A DNA stretch of 64,000 nt, taken from positions 1 to 64,000 of the forward strand of contig NZ_KQ465119.1 in assembly GCF_001308875.1 (NCBI RefSeq), read 5' to 3'. A program made the position numbers and the translations under genes. Positions 25,940 through 34,573 of the stretch are shown here, in pieces. Under the pieces are notes generated by a model, which did not search any database, was not told the DNA's origin, and saw nothing but the letters and a program-made list of their open reading frames with translations. Source of the DNA: Lysinibacillus sp. ZYM-1 (GTDB lineage Bacteria; Bacillota; Bacilli; Bacillales_A; Planococcaceae). Every line of letters starts with the position of its first letter. Position 1 is the first letter of the stretch.

Positions 25940-26755
25940 TTGAAGGTTTATTCGTTAAGTGGACCAAGTGGCACAGGAAAAAGTACAAGTGCCCTATCTT
26001 TTGCCCATAAGATAGGGGTACAGGCGATTATTGATGATGGATTACTCATTGTAAACGGCGTGCGAGTCGCAGGAGTTTCTGCCAAGTTTGAAAAAAATAC
26101 AATTACCGCTGTACGGCGTGCCATTTTTTCGGATCAGGAGCACCGTGAGGCTGTAAAGAAAGCGCTAGCTAGCCATCGTGTGGAGTCTATTTTGCTTATT
26201 GGGACGTCCACGAAAATGACAAACAGTATTGCCAAGCAGCTGGAGCTGGGACCTATCGAGCATTATTATGATGTGGAAGATGTTCGTTCCTTTAAGGACA
26301 TTCAAAAAGCTCGCTTTATCCGCCAAACGCAAGGGAAGCATGTGATGCCGATTCCCTATCGACAAGTGGAGCAAAATTTCTTTAAACGACTAGTGCAAAG
26401 GGGGATGGAGATTTTTTCAACAAAACGTGAAAAGATTGGGGAAACAACCATTGTTCGTCCTGATTTTCAACGGGAGTATATTGAAATTAGCAAGCATGTA
26501 TATGTCCAGTTGCTTACCTATTGCTGTCAAAAACACGATTTTGTACAAAAGGTGGAGCAAGCCCAATTTGTGCTAGGTGATCAGGTCCAAGCCATATTGA
26601 CCATCCAGGTAAAGTTGCCGATTGATTATCCATTAGCAGCACGTTTATATGCCTTACAACAAGATGTGCAAACGGAGTTTTATCAGCATTTTGGCTATGA
26701 ATTGGATGCAATCCATGTTCATGCCAAGTCAGTAATACAAAAGAAAAAGTCATAA
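25940..26755 (+). CDS. P-loop NTPase with possible Asp23-like C-terminal domain
   Basis: The protein has 271 residues from TTG 25940, preceded by TAGGGGGGAGAGG. Walker A is LSGPSGTGKSTSALSFA at residues 6-22. Residues 25-150 form a compact P-loop domain (IIDDGLLIVNG; ILLIGTSTKMTNSIAKQLEL). The C-terminal part (about 195-265) holds VLGDQVQAILTIQVKLPIDY followed by an amphipathic helix, resembling Asp23/Gls24 envelope-stress domains. I do not recognise a named family. It is a single gene between a divergent aminotransferase and a convergent crotonase. A kinase or regulatory ATPase role is only a guess. Confidence 0.65.
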   Translation: MKVYSLSGPSGTGKSTSALSFAHKIGVQAIIDDGLLIVNGVRVAGVSAKFEKNTITAVRRAIFSDQEHREAVKKALASHRVESILLIGTSTKMTNSIAKQLELGPIEHYYDVEDVRSFKDIQKARFIRQTQGKHVMPIPYRQVEQNFFKRLVQRGMEIFSTKREKIGETTIVRPDFQREYIEISKHVYVQLLTYCCQKHDFVQKVEQAQFVLGDQVQAILTIQVKLPIDYPLAARLYALQQDVQTEFYQHFGYELDAIHVHAKSVIQKKKS

Positions 26756-26804
26756 AAAAACAGGTACTCCTGTCGCGCCTTGGCGAAAAGAGTACCTGTT
26801 TTTT
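26754..26804. terminator. Bidirectional terminator
   Basis: A 14-base stem AAAAACAGGTACTC / GAGTACCTGTTTTT, with T runs on both strands, closes both the P-loop gene and the convergent crotonase gene. Confidence 0.9.
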
Positions 26805-27597
26805 ATTTAGGTTGACGCGTAAACTGTGGCTGGCGCTTTTCAACGAATGCCAGGCAGCCTTCTGTAAAATCACTACCTACAAATGGCGTGGAGCCTTGCC
26901 ATAAGGTTGGAACACTATCTAAACATTCTTGGACGGATTGCTTCACCGCCAGTAAGGATTCTGGTGACATTCCCGCCACAAGCTTACCCATGCGGATCAT
27001 GTATTTATTTAAATCCTTTTCAGCTACTAGGTAGTTGAGCATCCCGTGCTTATAGGCTTCCTCTGCTTTAAACATTCGCCCCGTAAAGACTAAGTCCTTT
27101 GTTGTGGCAGGGCCAACGAGTTGTACTAAACGCTGAGCAAATTTATTATTTAAGGTGATGCCTAATTTACCAACAGGAATCCCGAGTTTCGCTTTGTCAG
27201 AGCCAATACGGATGTCGCAGGCTAACGCCAATTCCAAGCCAGCACCCATCGCAGGACCGTTAATGACACCAATCGTAGGTATCGGCAAGCGCTCAATTGT
27301 GGAAATGGTTTTTTCCATATGTATAAACGCCTCCTCAGCCTTATCGAGAGAGATGGCATTAAATTCTTTAATATCGGAGCCAGCTGTGAAGTTTTGGCCA
27401 GAGCCTCGTAAAATAAGTACTTTATTTTTCGGATTATCTAATACTTGTTGGGCAATTTTTGCTAATTGATCCCACATATTGGCGGTTAACGCATTCTTAG
27501 CTTGTGGACGATGGATCGTAATAATGGCTAGCCCAGCAGTTTCTTGATATATGATTTTTGCATCTTCTGCTTCCAGTCGAGTCGTCTTTACTTGCAT
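26803..27597 (-). CDS. Enoyl-CoA hydratase/isomerase (crotonase) family protein
   Basis: This is a 264-residue crotonase-fold protein. The CoA/oxyanion parts are HRPQAKNALTANMW, NFTAGSDIKEF and INGPAMGAGLELALACDIRI; the Glu in the last (GAGLELA) corresponds to the first catalytic Glu of hydratases. The second catalytic Glu (PExxLG) is replaced by Val in LGIPVGKLGI, and the following glycines by LNNKF. So it is probably not a classic hydratase and may be an isomerase, thioesterase or CoA hydrolase. ATG 27597 follows TAGGAGG by nine bases. Single gene. Confidence 0.87.
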   Translation of the reverse strand: MQVKTTRLEAEDAKIIYQETAGLAIITIHRPQAKNALTANMWDQLAKIAQQVLDNPKNKVLILRGSGQNFTAGSDIKEFNAISLDKAEEAFIHMEKTISTIERLPIPTIGVINGPAMGAGLELALACDIRIGSDKAKLGIPVGKLGITLNNKFAQRLVQLVGPATTKDLVFTGRMFKAEEAYKHGMLNYLVAEKDLNKYMIRMGKLVAGMSPESLLAVKQSVQECLDSVPTLWQGSTPFVGSDFTEGCLAFVEKRQPQFTRQPK

Positions 27598-27633
27598 ATC
27601 AGAGAGCCTCCTACATGTTCGTATATACCATTA

Positions 27634-27702
27634 TTATATAACACAATGAATGATAAACACGAAATTATACGAATTTTCATATAAAATTGCATTGTTATAT
27701 AA
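27634..27702. promoter_or_regulatory. Spaced inverted repeat in the crotonase promoter region
   Basis: TTATATAACACAATG (27634-27648) and CATTGTTATATAA (27690-27702) form an imperfect inverted repeat about 40 bases apart, just upstream of the crotonase start. Either two half operators for a dimeric repressor or a structural AT-rich element. Confidence 0.4.
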
Positions 27703-27957
27703 AAATAGATGGAATAGATAGCATTTGTTCTACAATAGGGGAGCGGAATTTACTATTGTAAGAAAGCAAAAGATGTGAGAAACTAGTACGCGAACATATG
27801 TTTTTACTTACGTAAGGAGCATTTAAATGAGCGTAGCAGTGATGAACCTTAAATACAGATTATCCGACATTACAAAGTAAAAATAGAAAAAGAACATACG
27901 CACCCAAAATATAGTAAACTATAATTATAAAACGCTCAGCATACAAGGAGGGAACTT
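27703..27957. other. Rest of the 360-base divergent intergenic region
   Basis: No open frame with a ribosome site. AAGGAGGG before GTG 27958 is the only firm signal; no convincing promoter pair was assigned. Confidence 0.4.
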
Positions 27958-28833
27958 GTGATCACACTTAAGGATGCATGGAATAGTTATGTATTACTGC
28001 TGCAGTCATTAAAGAAAAGTGCAGCCACTATGAAGCAGTACAACATGGATGGTCAGCACTTTTTATCGTTTGCCCATGAAAAAAAATATTTGTATGTCGA
28101 TCATCAAATTCATGAGTTATTACAAATTTATTGCGACTATTTAAAGGAAACTTACAGCAATATCAATACATTTAATCATAAAATAGCAACTTTACGTGGT
28201 TTTGTAGACTTTATTTTCTTACGAGAATGGGTGGAGCCTTTTGATTATCAACATATTTTACAGCCGAAGAAAAGGAAAAAAGAGGCGCTACAAGTACTGA
28301 CAAACAAGGAAATCGGACAAATTGCTAATGTTTGGCCAATTTATTTTCAATATGCAAAAACACAGGAGCATGCATGGCTGGCGAGACGCAATGGTAGTAT
28401 TGTTCAGGTTTTGATGGAAACAGGTTGTAAGCCCGCAGAGCTTGTACGCATGAAATGGGCTCATTTTCATAAAGAAAACGCAACTCTTTATATTGCTAAT
28501 CGAAATGGACGTCGTGAAATAAAGTGTTCGTCCATACTAATGGACATGCTTGCACATTATAAGGAAGAAACAGAAGACATGCATGAGCAAGAAATAGGGG
28601 AATGGGTGTGGGTGAGTGAGACAAGCTTGACAAAGCCGATTACGACAAAGACAGTGGAACGTATTTTTCAAACGATGTCAAAGGATATTGGAAAGAATGT
28701 GAGAGCGACTGATTTGCGATATACCGTTATGCAAAGGGCTTTCCAACAGGAAAAAACGCTTGAACATATTCAGCAAGAAATGGGCTATGTCCGCAAATGG
28801 GTGCTAACAGAAAGACAGCAACGCCTTGAATAA
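27958..28833 (+). CDS. Tyrosine recombinase-like protein lacking catalytic residues
   Basis: The protein has 291 residues from GTG 27958 (AAGGAGGG upstream). Residues 1-100 resemble the SAM-like core-binding domain (SLKKSAATMKQYNMDGQHFL). Residues 115-285 resemble the catalytic domain, but the active-site positions are changed. The first Arg is Lys in TGCKPAELVRMKW (usual GLRxSEL). The HxLR motif is DLRYT, with only Arg left. The final region (IQQEMGYVRKWVLTERQQ) has no GH..H nor the tyrosine nucleophile. It likely binds DNA without cutting it. A full XerC/D-like recombinase lies 4.2 kb downstream. No phage genes adjoin. Confidence 0.7.
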   Translation: MITLKDAWNSYVLLLQSLKKSAATMKQYNMDGQHFLSFAHEKKYLYVDHQIHELLQIYCDYLKETYSNINTFNHKIATLRGFVDFIFLREWVEPFDYQHILQPKKRKKEALQVLTNKEIGQIANVWPIYFQYAKTQEHAWLARRNGSIVQVLMETGCKPAELVRMKWAHFHKENATLYIANRNGRREIKCSSILMDMLAHYKEETEDMHEQEIGEWVWVSETSLTKPITTKTVERIFQTMSKDIGKNVRATDLRYTVMQRAFQQEKTLEHIQQEMGYVRKWVLTERQQRLE

Positions 28834-28873
28834 AAAAAGTGCAGCAATCGCGTTTTCTTGCCATTACTGCACG
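28832..28873 (-). terminator. Terminator of the ATP-grasp/alpha-E/transglutaminase operon
   Basis: The stem GTGCAG..ATT / AAT..CTGCAC runs into TTTTTTT on the minus strand, just after the transglutaminase stop codon. On the plus strand no T run follows. Confidence 0.75.
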
Positions 28874-28878
28874 TCTCA

Positions 28879-29733
28879 TTACAAATGATTTAATGCTTTG
28901 ACACTTACTTTGACCGTTAAATCATGTTTGCCTCCCGAATAAACCCCTTCAACTGGGCTTATATCACTATAATCCCGACCAATACACAAAATAATATGAT
29001 TTTCTAATACTTCCACATTATTTGTGGGATCAAGGCCAATCCAGCCAATACCTGGTATCATTACTTCTACCCATGCATGTGTCGCAATATCGCCGATGAG
29101 CGCTGAATTTTCATCGACATATAAATAACCACTAACATAACGAGCTGGAATTCCTTTAGAGCGCAATACACCAAGCATAACATGAGTGAAATCCTGGCAA
29201 ACTCCACGCTTTAGCGCAAAAGCCTCACTGGCAGTGGTTGTAACATCTGTTGCTGACGGGTCGTATTCAAAGCTAGAATATAAGTATTGCATTAAATTAA
29301 GCGAAAAGAGGACTGGATTTTCAGCATGACCAATTGCATGAAAAACTTCCTCTAATTGTTGGTCTGTCATAAACGTAAAATGAGTTGTCTTTAAGTAAGG
29401 AAGATAATGTTCGTAAAATAGCTGTGAGTGAAAAATTGTCTGCATTTCGGGTGAATATTGAATTCGATGAATAAATGGCGCACGCTGGATACTTACAATT
29501 GACGATGTATGAATTTCGAGTACTTGATGCTGCTCAGGAATATAAAATGAACCTACTGTATTTCCCCAAATATCCGTATGTTCACGGGTAAGAGAAGACG
29601 GGGTAATCGCAATTCGATAGGATAACAAACGTTGACGCTCGTCACTGCGCGGCTTTAAGCGAATTGTATTCAAGCTTTGATCGACTTCAGATTCGTACTG
29701 AAAAATATTTGTATGTTGAATTTCAAATTTCAT
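28879..29733 (-). CDS. Transglutaminase-like cysteine peptidase family protein
   Basis: The protein has 284 residues from ATG 29733, preceded by AAAAGGAAGCGG. An upstream ATG at 29817 overlaps the alpha-E gene and has no ribosome site. Residues 1-90 form the bacterial transglutaminase N-terminal beta domain (FEIQHTNIFQYESEVDQSLN). The core has the Cys in LKRGVCQDFTHVML, His in ATHAWVEVMIPG and Asp in WIGLDPTNN, a complete triad. Such proteins commonly stand beside circularly permuted ATP-grasp and alpha-E proteins, as here; the system is thought to make or process a peptide-type modification, but the product is unknown. Confidence 0.9.
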   Translation of the reverse strand: MKFEIQHTNIFQYESEVDQSLNTIRLKPRSDERQRLLSYRIAITPSSLTREHTDIWGNTVGSFYIPEQHQVLEIHTSSIVSIQRAPFIHRIQYSPEMQTIFHSQLFYEHYLPYLKTTHFTFMTDQQLEEVFHAIGHAENPVLFSLNLMQYLYSSFEYDPSATDVTTTASEAFALKRGVCQDFTHVMLGVLRSKGIPARYVSGYLYVDENSALIGDIATHAWVEVMIPGIGWIGLDPTNNVEVLENHIILCIGRDYSDISPVEGVYSGGKHDLTVKVSVKALNHL

Positions 29734-29794
29734 CGTGTCCGCTTCCTTTTGCTTACTGACTTGCCTGTTGACAGGGAGCTGTGATGGTTTCCTT

Positions 29795-30760
29795 TCAAGG
29801 TTGTACGCTGGGTTCATATAAATGATAGATTGTCGAGAATGTTTCGCTAAATGCTATCCATTGACTCAATCTTTCCTCCATTATTATGATGGCTTCCTCA
29901 ACGTTCATTGACCAGAAATCAATATGATCAATTGCTAAGACAAAGCTTTTGATGGTCGAATGAAGCGTTAAAAATCTAGGCGACAAAGGATCATGTTCGA
30001 TAGCTGTAATGGCTTCTTCCATTTTCTTCAGACAAAACATGACTGAGCAAGGATAATGCTCATCTTGTAATAAGTATCGAATGACCGACAATAGATTTGT
30101 TTGGCGATACTTCTGCAAAAATGATTCCTTTGCGGCTGAAAGCTCCAACAAAAATGTGCCATCAATCTCATTAAGTGAAAGGCGTGTCATTTTCTGTTGT
30201 TCGAGAATTATTAATGTCATCCGAATTGTTTTTTCTGCTCGTTCCAACCATTGCCCAATCTGCATGAAATAAAAGGGGAGATCCCGATCCATCGTGCTCT
30301 CGATCAGGCCAGTCACCATCCATAAAGTCTTCCGAACTTCCTGTAAAAACGCTTGAAGATCAATTAATGGGATAGGCCGATCCATTGTTAGTATGGCCTG
30401 TTGCTTTGTTAAATAAAAGGTATTTTGTATTTCCCATAGCTCTGCTGGTATACTATCTCGCGTAACCCGCGCATTTTCTCGAATTGCCCTTAACGTAACA
30501 TGGAGGGCGTTGCCATTTTTCTCAGAAAACAGTAAATAATCAATCAATGGGTTAACACGTATAGCAGTATAATTGGCTAAGTACTCCTCCTTTGATGCGC
30601 AAATATTTAAAACAGCTTCCCAATGATCAATATAATCATGTTCCTGTCCAGATTGCTCCAACATATTCAACAGCTGTACCTGTAATATATGTGCATTGGT
30701 TTGTGTGCGTTCACTATACCTTGCCATCCAGTATAACGCGTCGGCTACTCGACTCAGCAT
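29795..30760 (-). CDS. Alpha-E domain protein (DUF403)
   Basis: This is a 321-residue, nearly all-helical protein beginning MLSRVADALYWMARYSERTQ, the typical opening of alpha-E proteins. It overlaps the end of the ATP-grasp gene by 47 bases, a sign of translational coupling, and is followed 61 bases later by the transglutaminase start. Alpha-E proteins are often found next to, or fused with, circularly permuted ATP-grasp enzymes and are thought to assist them, perhaps as a scaffold. Mechanism unknown. Confidence 0.9.
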   Translation of the reverse strand: MLSRVADALYWMARYSERTQTNAHILQVQLLNMLEQSGQEHDYIDHWEAVLNICASKEEYLANYTAIRVNPLIDYLLFSEKNGNALHVTLRAIRENARVTRDSIPAELWEIQNTFYLTKQQAILTMDRPIPLIDLQAFLQEVRKTLWMVTGLIESTMDRDLPFYFMQIGQWLERAEKTIRMTLIILEQQKMTRLSLNEIDGTFLLELSAAKESFLQKYRQTNLLSVIRYLLQDEHYPCSVMFCLKKMEEAITAIEHDPLSPRFLTLHSTIKSFVLAIDHIDFWSMNVEEAIIIMEERLSQWIAFSETFSTIYHLYEPSVQP

Positions 30761-32204
30761 GCTGCAACTCCTCCTTTAATATCCATGTATCCTTAGCACC
30801 ACCGCCTTGTGATGAATTCACGACTAGTGATCCTTCTTGTAACGCCACTCGAGATAAACCTCCTGGCAATACATAACAATCCTCACCCTTTATGACATAA
30901 ACTCGTAAATCCACATGGCAAGGATAGAATCGCCCATTTTGAAAGGCTGGCGCTCTGGACAATTTGATGGTTGGTTGGGCAATATATTGATAGGGATGTT
31001 TCATAATTTTTTCCTTAAACAAAGCGATTTCTTTTTCACTTGCATGGGGGCCAATCAGCATATCATAGCCACCAGATGCACTTACATTTTTAATGACTAG
31101 CTCCCTAATATGCTCCAGCACCCATGCTCGTTGCTGATCATCTTTTAAATGATAAGTTTTCACATTCGGTAATATCGGCTCTTCCTGTAGGTAATAACGA
31201 ATCATGTCAGGGACATATGCATACATCGCCTTATCGTCTGCAACACCGTTGCCAACAGCATTTAAAATGGCCACATTTCCTGCTTGATAGGCTTCCATTA
31301 GGTGAGGAACACCTAATAAAGAATCTTCACGAAATGCAACTGGATCTAAAAAATCATCATCGATACGACGATAAATAATATCGATTTGCTGTAAACCGTA
31401 GATGGTTTTCATATAAACTTTCAAATCCTGCACTACTAAATCGCGGCCTTCTACCAGTTGAATCGTTAAATGCTGGGCTAAAAATACGTGATCATAATAG
31501 GCTGAATTGTACATACCAGCTGTTAGCAGCACAGCTTTTGGTTCCCGCTCTTCTGTCATAGTGGATGGACGATGTGCAAGAAGGGCTTTTTTCATATTAG
31601 CCATCTGCTTATCAAGAGATACTATTGTATGCTTCGAGAAAAATTCAGGATATACCTCCTTCATTACATCACGATTTTCAAAGACATAAGAAATGCCAGA
31701 AGGATTCCGTAAATTATCCTCCAATACAAAATAATCACCATTTTCATCCCGTATTAAATCGATACCAGCTAAAAATATATGATTGGCTATTGGCACCTTG
31801 AGCCCCAGCATGGTTAATGAGAAGTATGGATTGTTTTCGACAAGCTGTCTAGGGATATGGCCATCACGAATGATCCTTTGCTGATCATACACATCTTGTA
31901 AAAAAAAATTTAGCGCTTCCACACGTTGTTTGACACCTGCCTCAATAATTGCCCACTGAGATTGAGGAATAATAATAGGTACGCAATCAAAGGGCATGGT
32001 ACGCTCGGTTCCATCTTGTGCACCATAGACAGTAAATGTAATTCCTTGTCTAAGAAAGCTTGCTTGTGCTTGGCGATATTTCTCTTCAAGTTGCTCCTGC
32101 GAAAAAATGGATAACTTATGATGAAAAGATCGGTAATGAGGCTTTGGTTGATTGCCATCAAACATTTCATCGAAAAACAGACTAGAATCATATAAATTCA
32201 TCAT
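30714..32204 (-). CDS. Circularly permuted ATP-grasp protein (DUF404/DUF407 type)
   Basis: The protein has 496 residues from ATG 32204, seven bases after GGAGGG on the minus strand. Family marks are SSLFFDEMFD near the start, FDCVPIIIPQSQW, the ATP-grasp-like segments DLIRDENGDYFVLEDNLRNP and VSASGGYDMLIGPHAS, and PCHVDLRVYVI followed by SRVALQEGSLVVNSSQGGG. The last element resembles the metal and phosphate part of ATP-grasp ligases. These enzymes are predicted to form amide or peptide bonds. First gene of the three-gene operon; diverges from the unknown gene at 32280. Confidence 0.92.
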   Translation of the reverse strand: MMNLYDSSLFFDEMFDGNQPKPHYRSFHHKLSIFSQEQLEEKYRQAQASFLRQGITFTVYGAQDGTERTMPFDCVPIIIPQSQWAIIEAGVKQRVEALNFFLQDVYDQQRIIRDGHIPRQLVENNPYFSLTMLGLKVPIANHIFLAGIDLIRDENGDYFVLEDNLRNPSGISYVFENRDVMKEVYPEFFSKHTIVSLDKQMANMKKALLAHRPSTMTEEREPKAVLLTAGMYNSAYYDHVFLAQHLTIQLVEGRDLVVQDLKVYMKTIYGLQQIDIIYRRIDDDFLDPVAFREDSLLGVPHLMEAYQAGNVAILNAVGNGVADDKAMYAYVPDMIRYYLQEEPILPNVKTYHLKDDQQRAWVLEHIRELVIKNVSASGGYDMLIGPHASEKEIALFKEKIMKHPYQYIAQPTIKLSRAPAFQNGRFYPCHVDLRVYVIKGEDCYVLPGGLSRVALQEGSLVVNSSQGGGAKDTWILKEELQHAESSSRRVILDGKV

Positions 32205-32279
32205 ATGGATCCCTCCGAATTTAAGTAGTGATAAAAACATGTTACACTGTGTGTAAATACATAAAAGGAGCTAACAATC

Positions 32280-32693
32280 ATGACAATCATTAATTTAATG
32301 CAAGCTTATGAACTCGATAAACTATCTAAATTAAATTATTCAGACGAGGAAATATTAGGCGCTTTACGAGCGGGGAATGTATCAGCTTGGCAGGAGCAAG
32401 TACCAAACTATGAGTTTAGTGAAACAATGGCACTTTTCCAGGTAGGAGAACAAGATTTCTTAGATGCGTTACATGGCCATTATCGAATTAAGTATGTAAC
32501 ATTGCCTGGCATCCAACGTTTATTGCACCTGCGCTTTAACCTTGAAGAAGGAGTGGATTACCAACTTTTAGAAACTGGTATCCAACACTTAACGTGTGAT
32601 GAGGAAACGGTCACAAGACTTCAGCAAATGTTATCGACAAACTGGTTACTAACAAAGCAAGCCGATAATAAGTACTCGGTTTTTGTAAAATAA
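32280..32693 (+). CDS. Conserved-looking protein of unknown function
   Basis: The protein has 137 residues, with AAAAGGAGC nine bases before ATG 32280. It is soluble and acidic, mostly alpha-helical (KLNYSDEEILGALRAGNVSAW; FSETMALFQVGEQDFLDALH), with no cysteine pairs and no membrane helix. I do not recognise the family. It is divergent from the ATP-grasp operon with only 75 bases between start codons, so the two may share regulatory sequence. Confidence 0.65.
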   Translation: MTIINLMQAYELDKLSKLNYSDEEILGALRAGNVSAWQEQVPNYEFSETMALFQVGEQDFLDALHGHYRIKYVTLPGIQRLLHLRFNLEEGVDYQLLETGIQHLTCDEETVTRLQQMLSTNWLLTKQADNKYSVFVK

Positions 32694-32721
32694 TCATTTT
32701 ATCCAAATAATTCCATGCGCG

Positions 32722-32781
32722 TTGTGAGACGAATCGACATGGACAGTTATCCGTCTTACTTTTTTTCGAGGCGTCTCACAA
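32722..32781. repeat. Perfect 10-base inverted repeat with a 40-base loop
   Basis: TTGTGAGACG (32722-32731) and CGTCTCACAA (32772-32781). The loop contains a run of seven T residues, so it is not a usual terminator. It may be a recombination or protein-binding site, or an RNA stem 30 bases after the stop of the gene at 32280. Confidence 0.5.
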
Positions 32782-32875
32782 AGTAATAGAAGTATACTAG
32801 ATTTTAATATTCTTCGAACGTGAACTTTATGCCTAAAAACCAACAACTGTCATAAATCTTTTCTTATTTAGATAG

Positions 32876-32909
32876 AAGATCCCCTATAAAAAAGGGGATC
32901 TTTTTTTAT
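32876..32909 (+). terminator. Terminator
   Basis: Stem AAGATCCCC / GGGGATCTT with a 9-base loop and seven T residues. Lies 180 bases after the gene at 32280. Confidence 0.85.
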
Positions 32910-32968
32910 GAACACAAAACAGAACTTTTGTTCCGAAACTCTTAAAAAAGGCATATTTTTTCAATAAA

Positions 32969-32998
32969 GTTCCCAAATTTATATTTGGGAACGTTTTT
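32969..32998 (+). terminator. Second terminator or attenuator just before the xer gene
   Basis: Perfect 10-base stem GTTCCCAAAT / ATTTGGGAAC with a 4-base loop, followed by GTTTTTT. It ends 35 bases before ATG 33033, so it either insulates the recombinase gene or attenuates its transcription. Confidence 0.75.
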
Positions 32999-33032
32999 TC
33001 ATGGTAAAATAGAGCAAATAGGGGTGATGTGC

Positions 33033-33995
33033 ATGCAAAAAACGAAGCAACCAAAATTCATGAAGGATTTTCTTGTGTATTTAACAACCATAAAAGGAAA
33101 GTCACAGCGCACAAGAAAAGAGTACGAATATGATTTGACTTTATTTTTCCGTTTCCATAAGGCAGTTCAGGAAGATTTGGATACAGAAAATTTAGCAGCC
33201 ATTGACATTGCCACAACTACAATAGATGAAATTCGCGAAATTACATTGGAGGATCTTTATTACTTTATGGAGTACTGTGAGGTACAGCGTGGAAATTCTG
33301 CTGCTTCAAGGGCACGGAAAGTGGCGACATTAAAATCCTTATTCAAATATTTAAAAGGCAAACGGAGACTTATTGAGGAAAACCCGGCAGAAGAATTAGA
33401 AACGCCTAAAATTGGCCGAAAAAGACCCATCTATATGAATCTTCAGGAAGCCGAACAATTTATCGATGGAATACCTGCCAATCAAGCATCACCAAGAAAT
33501 TACTGTATGATGATGTTTTTCTTAAACTTAGGAATTCGGGTGACGGAGCTTTGCCAGCTCAATCATACATCCATTCAAGGACGCTATTTAACTGTTGTCG
33601 GGAAGGGCAATAAGGAGCGTACTGTCTATTTGAATGATAGCTGTATGCAGGCACTCGCGGACTATGAAAATAGTGGGAAAACACCATATAAGGGGGATGG
33701 GGATGAGCCCCTTTTCGTCTCACAAAAAGGAACACGCTTTACGCGACAAACTGTTGCCAAAATTGTGAAACGTATTAATCAGCAATCAGGTCTTCAAAAG
33801 GAACGACTGACACCCCATAAGCTGCGCCATACCTCTGCAACAATGATGTATAAAGCAGGAGCAGATATCCGGAGCTTACAGCATATTTTAGGGCATTCAA
33901 GTGTAGCAACCACTCAAATTTATACACATATTGAAGATGAGCAGCTACAACATGTTTTAGAAAGTAACCCATTTAATATTGTGCGTGAAAGATGA
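33033..33995 (+). CDS. Tyrosine recombinase XerC/XerD-like
   Basis: The protein has 320 residues from ATG 33033, which follows AGGGGTGA. The in-frame start at 32985 lies inside the preceding hairpin. The N-terminal SAM-like domain spans about 8-125 (FLVYLTTIKGKSQRTRKEYE). The catalytic domain has every key residue: Arg in LNLGIRVTELCQL, Lys in VVGKGNKERTVYL, HKLRHTSATMMY, GHSSVATTQIYTHI with the His and the nucleophilic Tyr. Length is slightly above XerC/D (about 300). It may be a housekeeping chromosome-resolution enzyme (CodV/RipX kind) or an extra recombinase; no attachment site is recognisable. Confidence 0.88.
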   Translation: MQKTKQPKFMKDFLVYLTTIKGKSQRTRKEYEYDLTLFFRFHKAVQEDLDTENLAAIDIATTTIDEIREITLEDLYYFMEYCEVQRGNSAASRARKVATLKSLFKYLKGKRRLIEENPAEELETPKIGRKRPIYMNLQEAEQFIDGIPANQASPRNYCMMMFFLNLGIRVTELCQLNHTSIQGRYLTVVGKGNKERTVYLNDSCMQALADYENSGKTPYKGDGDEPLFVSQKGTRFTRQTVAKIVKRINQQSGLQKERLTPHKLRHTSATMMYKAGADIRSLQHILGHSSVATTQIYTHIEDEQLQHVLESNPFNIVRER

Positions 33996-34050
33996 CTTTC
34001 ATCCAACAGTGTCGAATATATAGAGGTATAACGAATGAAAGGGGTAGCGT

Positions 34051-34566
34051 ATGATTTTACAAATAAAAGATCAACTCGATGCCACAAGGGCACAACTACT
34101 TCAGGAGATCAAACTTTTAAGTGATACTCAATTTAACGACAAACCAGACGAACAAAACTGGAGCATAGCACAAATCTGTCATCATCTTATTTTAGTAGAG
34201 GAAGCCACAAGGAAGGCTGTTGCATGGGGCTTAAAAACACAAGAACAGTCATCTCCGGCTCGAATGGATCTGCGACATTTGTTAGACCGTACACGAAAGT
34301 TCCAAGCACCAGCCATAGTGGAGCCTTCAGAGGATACTTTCCACGTTCAAAAAATGCTAGAATTATTAGCAACAACGAGAACAAATTTCCTTACTTTTTT
34401 AGAAACTCTTGTGGATACTGAGATTTTAGCGAAGCACTCTGTTAAGCATCCTGCTCTTGGTGAATGTCCACTCGATCAATGGATTGAGCAGATTTATTAC
34501 CATGAACAGCGGCATATCCAGCAAATTCAGGAAATAAAAAATAGTTGGCCACAAGTACAAAATTAA
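34051..34566 (+). CDS. DinB family (DinB_2) protein
   Basis: This 171-residue four-helix-bundle protein has the three-histidine metal site of the family: His in WSIAQICHHLILVEE and the pair in YYHEQRHIQQIQ near the C-terminus. Many members act as metal-dependent thiol transferases (bacillithiol-S-transferases); others have no known role. GAAAGGGG precedes ATG 34051. It stands 54 bases after the recombinase gene and before a bidirectional terminator. A decayed relative is at 5800-6120. Confidence 0.85.
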   Translation: MILQIKDQLDATRAQLLQEIKLLSDTQFNDKPDEQNWSIAQICHHLILVEEATRKAVAWGLKTQEQSSPARMDLRHLLDRTRKFQAPAIVEPSEDTFHVQKMLELLATTRTNFLTFLETLVDTEILAKHSVKHPALGECPLDQWIEQIYYHEQRHIQQIQEIKNSWPQVQN

Positions 34567-34573
34567 TTTTAAA

